In this document: positions 14,643 through 20,736 of the stretch, in pieces
Layout of the letters: every line of letters begins with the position of its first letter
Position numbering within the stretch: the first letter of the stretch is position 1
NCBI GenBank assembly: GCA_946481615.1
Contig: CAMLOR010000032.1
Location: forward strand, 1-22,444
Direction of reading: 5' to 3'
Length of the DNA stretch: 22,444 nucleotides
DNA from: an uncultured Aquimonas sp.
GTDB lineage: Bacteria; Pseudomonadota; Gammaproteobacteria; Xanthomonadales; Xanthomonadaceae
Position numbers and translations under genes: made by a program
Notes under the pieces: generated by a model
The model's input: only the letters and a program-made list of their open reading frames with translations
Told to the model about the DNA's origin: nothing
Databases searched by the model: none

Positions 14643-15516
14643 GCCCGTCCGACTGACCGCCTACCTGCCAGACCGCCCCGCGGTGGTGCACTGGGTACGC
14701 GATGCGTGCTGCCGCATCGGCCGCGCGCCCGAATGCCAGTTCCGCATCGACCACGCCTCGGTCTCGCGCCAGCACGCCGAACTGCGCAGCGAAGGCGAGC
14801 GCTTCGCGCTGCATGACCTGGGCAGCAAGAACGGCAGTTTCGTCGACGGCCTGGCGGCGGAGGGTGCGGACCTGGGCCGGCAGGCCTGGCTGCGCTTCGG
14901 CGACGTGCACTGCGAATTCGAACGCTTCGACGCCACGGCGCAGGCGCGCGCCGCACAGCGCTGGAACGAGCGCCGCGCAGCGTCCAAGGCACTGAGCGAA
15001 GGCCTCGGCCGCCAGACAGAATTTCCCGATCTGCTGCGCGACACCGTGCGCGCCGTGGTGCAGCTCGCCGACTGCGAGCGCGGCTTCCTGCTGCTGCGCG
15101 TGGCCGACGGCTGGCGCGTGCAGGCGGCGCACGGGCTCGAACCGGCCGCGTTGGCCGCGAGCGAGTTCCGCGGCAGCGTGGGCGCGGTCGAACGCGCCAT
15201 GCAGTCGCGCCAGCCGGTGGTGCTGCACGACGTGGGCACCGATCCGCTGCTGTCCTCGCGCGCCTCGGTGGCGAGCGCCGGGCTGCAGAGCCTGGTTGCG
15301 TTGCCGCTGCTGCACGGCCGGGATGTGCTGGCGCTGGTGTACGCCGATACGCGCCGGCCGCGCGCCGCGATCAGCCAGACCGACATGGAACTGCTGGAAG
15401 CCTTCGGCGAACGCGCCGCGCTGTGGATCGCGGCCAAGCGCGCCGCCGCCTCGCTCGATCGCCTGGCCGCCGAAGCGCCCGCCTGGCACGAACTCGCGCG
15501 CGCCGCGACCCCATGA
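14641..15516 (+). CDS. FHA-GAF domain signalling protein
   Basis: A 291-residue cytoplasmic protein. Residues 1-95 are a forkhead-associated domain that binds phosphothreonine: Gly27-Arg28 (CRIGRAPECQ), Ser42 and His45 (SVSRQHAEL), and Asn64 (LGSKNGSFVDG). A coiled stretch (about 98-122) leads to a GAF domain (about 125-270) with the strands ERGFLLLRV, QSLVALPLL and GRDVLALVYADT. GAF domains bind small ligands or haem or mediate dimerisation; the ligand is not evident. There is no output domain, so it probably acts as an adaptor that reads the phosphorylation state of the kinase next door. Its TGA overlaps the kinase ATG (ATGA), pointing to coupled synthesis. It is likely the first gene of the four-gene unit and is probably leaderless. 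Confidence 0.92.
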   Translation: MPVRLTAYLPDRPAVVHWVRDACCRIGRAPECQFRIDHASVSRQHAELRSEGERFALHDLGSKNGSFVDGLAAEGADLGRQAWLRFGDVHCEFERFDATAQARAAQRWNERRAASKALSEGLGRQTEFPDLLRDTVRAVVQLADCERGFLLLRVADGWRVQAAHGLEPAALAASEFRGSVGAVERAMQSRQPVVLHDVGTDPLLSSRASVASAGLQSLVALPLLHGRDVLALVYADTRRPRAAISQTDMELLEAFGERAALWIAAKRAAASLDRLAAEAPAWHELARAATP

Positions 15517-18500
15517 GCGACGCGCCGGTCGCACCGGGCGCCGCCACCGTCACCGGAATCCAGGCCGGCGCCACCCTGGCGCCGGGGCAGCGACTGGCCG
15601 CGCGCTACCGCATCGAGGCGCTGCTCGGCATCGGCGGCATGGGCGTGGTGTATCGCGCCACCGACGAAGCGCTCGACGTGCCGGTCGCGATCAAGCTGCT
15701 GCGGCCGGAACTCGCGCAGCGGCCCGAAGCCTTCGAACGCTTCCGCCAGGAACTGCTGCTGGCGCGGCAGGTGTCGAGCCCGCACGTGGTGCGCATCCAC
15801 GACATCGCGCGCGACGGCGAGCGCTGGTTCATCAGCATGGACCTGATCGATGGCGAAGCGCTCGACCGCCGCCTCGACCGCGAAGGCACGCTGCCGGTGG
15901 ACGAGGCGCTGTCGATCGCGCGCCAGCTCGCCGAAGGTCTCGGTGCGGCGCATGCGCGCGGCGTCGTGCATCGCGATCTGAAACCCTCCAACGTGCTGAT
16001 CGACCGCGACGGACGCGCCTGCATCGCCGACTTCGGCGTGGCGCGCTCGCTCGGCACCAGCGGGCTCACGCACTCGGGCGCCGTGGTCGGCACCCCGGAC
16101 TATCTCTCGCCCGAACAGGCGCGCGGCACGGCGGTGGATGCGCGCAGCGATCTCTACGCGCTCGGCCTGCTGCTGTACGAGATGCTCGCCGGCAGGTTGC
16201 CGTTCGACGGCGCCACGCCGGCCGAATCGATCTCGCAGCGCATCGCCGGCACGCCCACGCCGCTGCGGCAGGTGCGCGCGGACGTTCCCGCCTGGGTCGA
16301 GGCGCTGGTGTCGCGCATGTTGCGCACCGCGCCCGCGCACCGCTTCCAGAACGCGCGCGAGGTGATCGACGCGATCGACTCGCGGCGCGCGCCGGCCGAT
16401 TGGCTGGCCTGGCGCCGGCGCGCGCTGCAGGCCGGCGTGCTGGCCCTGCTGATCGCCGCCGCGGGTGTGCTGTACTGGTCGTGGCCGCGCGGCACGCTGG
16501 TGCCGGAGTTGCCGCCGGCGCGGCGCGTGCTGGTCGTGGCCGAGCCGAGCGCCGACGAAGCCGTGCAGGCGCGCAGCGAGGCTGTCGCCGATCTGCTCAG
16601 GCTCGCGCTGCAGTCCAATGCCGGCACCGCGGCGGTGGACGCCGAACGCACGCGCCAGGCGCTCGCCACGCTGGCCATCGCGGAAGGCGTCACCGTCACC
16701 GACGAGGCGCTGCAGAAGGAAGTGCCCGGCGCGGACATCGCGCGCGTCGCCGCCGACGGCGACGGCGTGCGCGCGAGCTGGCATCCCGTCGACGGCGACG
16801 CGCGCGATCTCGAGCTGCCCCGCGGCCTGCCCGAAGCGATGCCGCGGCTGTTGCGCGAGGTGGCGCCGCCGGCGACCTGGCCGGCGCTGCTGCCGGCTTC
16901 CGACGCCGCGCTGCGTGCCTATGGCGAGGGCGTGCGGCTGCGCGCGCAGGGCCGCTTCGAGCCCGCGCAGCGCAAGTTCGCCGATGCGCTCGCGCTCGAT
17001 TCGGCCTTCGATGCCGCCGCGCTGGCGCAGGCCGAATCGGCCTGGTTCGCCGGCAACGCCGCCGTCGCGCAGCGCGCCTCCGACCGCCGCGCGATCGCCG
17101 CCCTGCAACCGCGCTTCGATGCGTTGCAAGCCTGGTTCGGCGGCGATGCGGAACTCGCGGCGGGCCTCGCGGCCACGCGTCTCACCGGGACCCCGGACGA
17201 CTTGGCCACCGTGTTGCAGCAGGCCAACGTGCATGGCGAAGGCGGCGACCTGGCCGCGGCGATCGACGCATTGCGCGAGCTGGTCAAGCGCGATCCGGGC
17301 GAGGCGCGCGCGTGGTTCCTGCTCGGCAAGTATTCCATCCTGCGCGGCGAGGTGAAGGCTGCCGTCGACGAATACCTGGTGCGTGCGCTGCTGCTGTTCA
17401 AGCGCGGCCGCAACGCCTGGGGCGAGGCCGAAACCATCAACGCGCTCGGCGTGGGCTATGCCCGCCTCGGGCAGATGCAGGACGCGCAGGAACAGTATTC
17501 GAAGGCCGTGGTGCTGCGGCGCGAACTGGGCAACCGCCGCGGCGTGGCGAGCACGCTGCGCAATCTGGCGCAGATCGCGCTCATCCGCGGCGATCACGAC
17601 ACCGCGGCCAAGCAGCTGGCCGAAGCGCGCGCGCTGTTCGAAGCGCTCGACGACAGAACCGGGCTCGCCGCCATCGACAACGAACTCGGCCTGCTGGCCG
17701 AGGAACGCGGCGACTATGCCGGCGCGCTCGAGGCCTACCGCCGCGCGCTGCGGGGGCGCGAGGCGATCGGCGATGCGCTGGGCTCGGCCGAGAGCCTCAA
17801 CAACATCGGCTTCTCGCACTACCAGCTCGGCGACTACGACAGCGCGCAGGTGTTCTGGCGCCAGGCCGGCGAAGCCTTCGCGGCGCAGGACGACTTGAAC
17901 GGCAGCACGCGCACGCAACAGAACCTCGGCCTGCTCGAGATCGCGCGCGGCCACTGGAACGACGCGCGCACGCTGCTCGAGGCTTCGCTGCAGACGGCCG
18001 AACGTCAGCAGCTCGTCGAAGAAGCCGCGGTGACGCGCCGCAATCTCGCCGAACTGGAACTCTGGCAAGGCCATTTCATCGCCGCCTTCGAACAGCTCGC
18101 GCGTGCCCAGGCGCTGTTCAAGGAGCGCGACGACCGGCGCGGACTCGCCGATGCCGCGTTGCTGCGCGCGCAGATCCACGTCATGGCGATGGATGGCGCG
18201 GGCGCCCTCGGAGCCCTCGACGAAGCCTCGGACGTGCTGGGCGAAGCCGCCGCCGAACAACGCACCATCGCGGCGCTGCTGCGGACGCAGGCGCTGGAAT
18301 TGCAGGGCGACGAACCCGAGGCGGCCGCAGCGCTGGCGCAGGCCGACACGCTCGCGCAGGCCGCCGGCGTGCGTGCGCTGCAACTGCAGGCGCGCGTGCT
18401 GCGCGACGAGCCCGAAGGCGAACTCGACGAGGCGCTGGCGACGCTGGGCCACCGTCCGCTCTGGCTGATGCGGCAACTGCGGCGCCTCGCGCAGGACGAG

Positions 18501-18734
18501 AACGCCAAGCGCTACCGCGAAGCGATCGAAGCGCTGGAATCTTCCGGCGACTACGCACATGCCTGGCGCTTGCACCGCCTCGGCGCCGGCGCATTGCGCG
18601 CCGCCGGCGATGAAACGGCCGCGGCGCAGGCCGAAGCCGCCGCACAGCAGGAAGTGCAACGCGTGCTCGCCGCCGCCACGCCGGAACTGCGCGAGGCACT
18701 GGCACGCGCCACGGGCACGGACGCTGCGCAATGA
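15513..18734 (+). CDS. Transmembrane Ser/Thr protein kinase (Hanks type) with extracytoplasmic TPR region
   Basis: A 1073-residue protein. The N-terminal kinase domain (about 32-285) is complete: glycine loop GIGGMGVVY (39-47), Lys61 (VAIK), catalytic HRD 153-155 (VVHRDLKPSN), DFG 173-175, an activation loop rich in Ser/Thr (about 179-194) and SPEQ (199-202). It is an RD kinase and looks active. An RRR patch (301-303) precedes a single membrane helix (about 306-322; LQAGVLALLIAAAGVLYW), so the remaining 750 residues should be periplasmic. That part contains a mixed alpha/beta segment (about 335-455) resembling adenylate cyclase-associated or TolB-like N-domains, then repeated TPR-like helical hairpins (for example 640-670, 722-752, 760-790, 800-830). 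The ATG overlaps the FHA-GAF stop. Its TGA overlaps an 18-codon mini-frame before the histidine kinase. It probably senses an envelope signal and phosphorylates the FHA-GAF protein or the two-component pair. Confidence 0.95.
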   Translation: MSDAPVAPGAATVTGIQAGATLAPGQRLAARYRIEALLGIGGMGVVYRATDEALDVPVAIKLLRPELAQRPEAFERFRQELLLARQVSSPHVVRIHDIARDGERWFISMDLIDGEALDRRLDREGTLPVDEALSIARQLAEGLGAAHARGVVHRDLKPSNVLIDRDGRACIADFGVARSLGTSGLTHSGAVVGTPDYLSPEQARGTAVDARSDLYALGLLLYEMLAGRLPFDGATPAESISQRIAGTPTPLRQVRADVPAWVEALVSRMLRTAPAHRFQNAREVIDAIDSRRAPADWLAWRRRALQAGVLALLIAAAGVLYWSWPRGTLVPELPPARRVLVVAEPSADEAVQARSEAVADLLRLALQSNAGTAAVDAERTRQALATLAIAEGVTVTDEALQKEVPGADIARVAADGDGVRASWHPVDGDARDLELPRGLPEAMPRLLREVAPPATWPALLPASDAALRAYGEGVRLRAQGRFEPAQRKFADALALDSAFDAAALAQAESAWFAGNAAVAQRASDRRAIAALQPRFDALQAWFGGDAELAAGLAATRLTGTPDDLATVLQQANVHGEGGDLAAAIDALRELVKRDPGEARAWFLLGKYSILRGEVKAAVDEYLVRALLLFKRGRNAWGEAETINALGVGYARLGQMQDAQEQYSKAVVLRRELGNRRGVASTLRNLAQIALIRGDHDTAAKQLAEARALFEALDDRTGLAAIDNELGLLAEERGDYAGALEAYRRALRGREAIGDALGSAESLNNIGFSHYQLGDYDSAQVFWRQAGEAFAAQDDLNGSTRTQQNLGLLEIARGHWNDARTLLEASLQTAERQQLVEEAAVTRRNLAELELWQGHFIAAFEQLARAQALFKERDDRRGLADAALLRAQIHVMAMDGAGALGALDEASDVLGEAAAEQRTIAALLRTQALELQGDEPEAAAALAQADTLAQAAGVRALQLQARVLRDEPEGELDEALATLGHRPLWLMRQLRRLAQDENAKRYREAIEALESSGDYAHAWRLHRLGAGALRAAGDETAAAQAEAAAQQEVQRVLAAATPELREALARATGTDAAQ

Positions 18735-18787
18735 CCCCAGGCGCGCAGCCATCGCCGATCGACGCCGGAACGGAGGCGGCGTCGTGA
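18731..18787 (+). CDS. Possible 18-codon coupling peptide between kinase genes
   Basis: ATG at 18731 overlaps the Ser/Thr kinase stop (ATGA) and the frame ends in a TGA that overlaps the histidine-kinase GTG (GTGA). It would encode MTPGAQPSPIDAGTEAAS. The SD of the histidine kinase (GGAGG) lies within it. Such a frame could pass ribosomes from one gene to the next. It may be chance; there is no evidence that the peptide itself matters. Confidence 0.22.
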   Translation: MTPGAQPSPIDAGTEAAS

Positions 18788-19530
18788 GCGACGCCGAAAC
18801 ACTGCTGGCCCGCCTGCGCGCCGACTACGGCGCGCTGCTCGAACGCCTCGAAACCAACGAACGCGATTTCCACCGGCTGGCGCGCTCGGTCTACCGCGTG
18901 CAGGAAGACGAGCGCCGCCGCCTGGCGCGCGAGCTGCACGACGGGCTCGGACAGAACCTCACCGCACTCAAGCACCACCTCGCGCTGCTGCGCGCCGCGC
19001 TGCCGTCCGACGCCGGCGAAGCCTTGCAACGCACCGACGTGGCGAGCGCGCTCTGCGCCCAGACCCTCGACGAAACGCGGCAACTTTCGCGCCTGCTGCG
19101 GCCGCAGGTGCTGGACGATCTCGGCCTGCCGGCGGCGTTGCGCTGGCTGGCGCGCACCCTGGCCGAACCCGCCGGCCTGCAATGCACGCTCGAAGCCGAC
19201 GATCTCCCCGCACTCGACGGCGACCTGCAGACACTGGCCTTCCGCATCGCGCAGGAAGCGCTCACCAACGTGGTGAAGCATGCGCAGGCCCGGCAGGCGC
19301 GGATCGCGGTGCGCGCGCGCGTCGGCTGGCTGCACGTGGAGATCGACGACGACGGCCGCGGCTGCCCGCCCAATGCCGGCGTCGGCGGGGCCGGCAGCGG
19401 CGTGGGCGGCATGCGTGAACGCGTGCGCCTGCACGGCGGCCGCTTCGCCTTGCATCCGCGCGAAGGCGGCGGCTGTCGGGTGAGCGCCGCCATACCACTG
19501 GACGACGGCGGCCACGCAGCCCACGATTAG
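18784..19530 (+). CDS. Soluble sensor histidine kinase (HisKA_3, NarX/DegS-like)
   Basis: A 248-residue cytoplasmic histidine kinase with no membrane segment and no recognisable sensor domain. An N-terminal coiled-coil helix (about 5-40) leads into the HisKA_3 dimerisation helix with His52 in RRLARELHDGLGQNLTALK. The HATPase_c domain (about 145-240) shows the N-box with Asn162 (RIAQEALTNVVKHAQA), the D-box DDDGRG (188-193) and the G-box GVGGMRERV (206-214). It should autophosphorylate at His52 and pass the phosphate to the neighbouring regulator. The start is GTG 18784, with GGAGG seven bases upstream; the frame is open further upstream but is Arg/Pro-rich there. The regulator begins three bases after its TAG. 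Because it lacks an input domain, its signal likely comes from the upstream kinase or FHA-GAF protein. Confidence 0.94.
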   Translation: MSDAETLLARLRADYGALLERLETNERDFHRLARSVYRVQEDERRRLARELHDGLGQNLTALKHHLALLRAALPSDAGEALQRTDVASALCAQTLDETRQLSRLLRPQVLDDLGLPAALRWLARTLAEPAGLQCTLEADDLPALDGDLQTLAFRIAQEALTNVVKHAQARQARIAVRARVGWLHVEIDDDGRGCPPNAGVGGAGSGVGGMRERVRLHGGRFALHPREGGGCRVSAAIPLDDGGHAAHD

Positions 19531-19533
19531 GGC

Positions 19534-20181
19534 ATGAAGCCCATCCGCGTCCTGATCGCCGACGACCACACGCTGGTGCGCGAATCCCTCGTCAGCGTGT
19601 TGAACGCCAGCGGCGAATGCCAGGTCGTGGGTGAAGCCGCCGACGGCGTGCAGGCCATCGAGAAGGCCATGGCGCTGCGGCCCGACGTCGTGATCGTCGA
19701 TGTCTCGATGCCGCACCTCAACGGCGTGGAGGTGGTGCGGCGCCTGCGCGCCGAACTGCCCGATTCGCGCACGCTGGTGCTCACCATGCACGAGGACGAG
19801 GAATACGTGCTGCACATGGTGCGTGCCGGCGCCAGCGGCTATCTCGTCAAGGACAGTCCCACCACGGAACTGATCGCCGCCGTGCGCAGCCTGCGCGACG
19901 GACGCGCCTATTTCGGCCCCACCGCGGCGAAGGTGTTGGCCGAACAGATCCACCGGCCCGACAAGGCCATCGAAGATCCCTACGGCCGCCTCACCGCGCG
20001 CGAACGCGAGGTCTTCCATCTCGTCGTCGAGGGCCTCACCACCAAGGCCATCGCGGCGCGGCTGGAGATTTCCACCAAGACGGCCGAGAACCATCGCGCC
20101 CGCGTGCTGGAGAAGCTCGGCGCCAAGAACACCGCCGAGGTCGTGCGCTACGCGGTGCGCAAGGGCCTGATGGACAAGTGA
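19534..20181 (+). CDS. NarL/FixJ-family response regulator
   Basis: A 215-residue two-domain transcription factor. The receiver domain (1-125) has the acidic pocket Asp10/Asp11 (IADDHTLVR), phospho-acceptor Asp56 (VIVDVSMP), Thr84 (LVLTMHED) and Lys106 (YLVKDSP). The LuxR-type HTH (about 150-212) reads LTAREREVFHLVVEGLTTKAIA followed by STKTAENHRARVLEKLG, the usual recognition helix pattern. It is expected to dimerise on phosphorylation and bind DNA. The start has AGGG three bases before the ATG, and the histidine kinase stop is three bases upstream. Target genes cannot be predicted; the inverted repeat at 14621-14642 is a candidate autoregulatory site, though its arms do not obviously match known NarL sites. 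Confidence 0.95.
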   Translation: MKPIRVLIADDHTLVRESLVSVLNASGECQVVGEAADGVQAIEKAMALRPDVVIVDVSMPHLNGVEVVRRLRAELPDSRTLVLTMHEDEEYVLHMVRAGASGYLVKDSPTTELIAAVRSLRDGRAYFGPTAAKVLAEQIHRPDKAIEDPYGRLTAREREVFHLVVEGLTTKAIAARLEISTKTAENHRARVLEKLGAKNTAEVVRYAVRKGLMDK

Positions 20182-20228
20182 GCCGCCCGGCACGGAACCG
20201 GCGCGAGCCAGATCCGCGCGCGACGAGC

Positions 20229-20234
20229 TAGACT
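20229..20234 (+). promoter_or_regulatory. -10 box of the lipoprotein/acyl-CoA dehydrogenase pair
   Basis: TAGACT in the 75-base gap after the response regulator gene predicts a start near 20241 and a leader of 16-25 bases. It suggests separate transcription of the next two genes. No -35 is evident. Confidence 0.4.
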
Positions 20235-20256
20235 CGCACCCGGCATACCTCACCGG

Positions 20257-20736
20257 ATGGAACGCATGCTTCGCCTCTCGAGCCTGATCCTGCTGGCCTT
20301 CGTGCTCACCGCCTGCGGCGGCGACGGCGTGCGCCAGCGCCTGTTCCCGCCCTCGGCCAGCATCCAGGAGCTCGCCATGCAGCCGGACGGCAGCTGGAAG
20401 CTCAAGCTGCGGGTGCAGAACTTCAGCAACGTGTCGATGACGATCGCGCGCGTGGAAGCGCAGATGAAGATCGCCGCGGCGCCCGCGGGCACGATAGTGA
20501 TCACGCCCGGCGTGGCCGTGCCCCCGGAATCGGCCGAAGTCTTCGACGCCACCCTGATGCCCGGATCGGCCGCGGCCAACCACGTGCAGAACGCCGCCAG
20601 CAAGCGCCTCGGTGGCCAGATCGCCTACTCGCTCACCGGCCGCATCGAAAGCAGCGAACCCACGCAGCGCCGCGACGAATTCGAATTCAAGAGCCAGCTC
20701 GCCACCGTGCCCGGCCTGGAGCGCGTGCTGCGATGA
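20257..20736 (+). CDS. Lipoprotein, possibly with a LEA14-like beta-sandwich
   Basis: A 159-residue lipoprotein (156 if the second in-frame ATG at 20266 is used; that start has GGA nearby, while 20257 has no SD). The signal ends in LTAC with the lipid-bearing Cys at residue 17 of the shorter form. The mature part is beta-rich: SWKLKLRVQNFSNVSMTIARVEAQMKI, then AVPPESAEVFDATL and IAYSLTGRIESSE, a strand order reminiscent of LEA type 2 (water-stress) domains, but not proven. Its TGA overlaps the ATG of the acyl-CoA dehydrogenase. Why an outer-membrane or periplasmic lipoprotein is coupled to a cytoplasmic beta-oxidation enzyme is unclear. Confidence 0.83.
   Translation: MERMLRLSSLILLAFVLTACGGDGVRQRLFPPSASIQELAMQPDGSWKLKLRVQNFSNVSMTIARVEAQMKIAAAPAGTIVITPGVAVPPESAEVFDATLMPGSAAANHVQNAASKRLGGQIAYSLTGRIESSEPTQRRDEFEFKSQLATVPGLERVLR

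Noticed and set aside
14661..18752. 1363-codon open frame antisense to the FHA-GAF and kinase genes
   Set aside because: Long antisense frames are expected in 70% GC DNA; composition is Arg/Ala/Gly/His-rich and no domain is visible, whereas the plus strand has intact kinase motifs.
18181..20583. 800-codon minus-strand frame antisense to the two-component genes
   Set aside because: His/Arg/Ala-rich shadow without motifs; the plus strand encodes complete histidine kinase and regulator.
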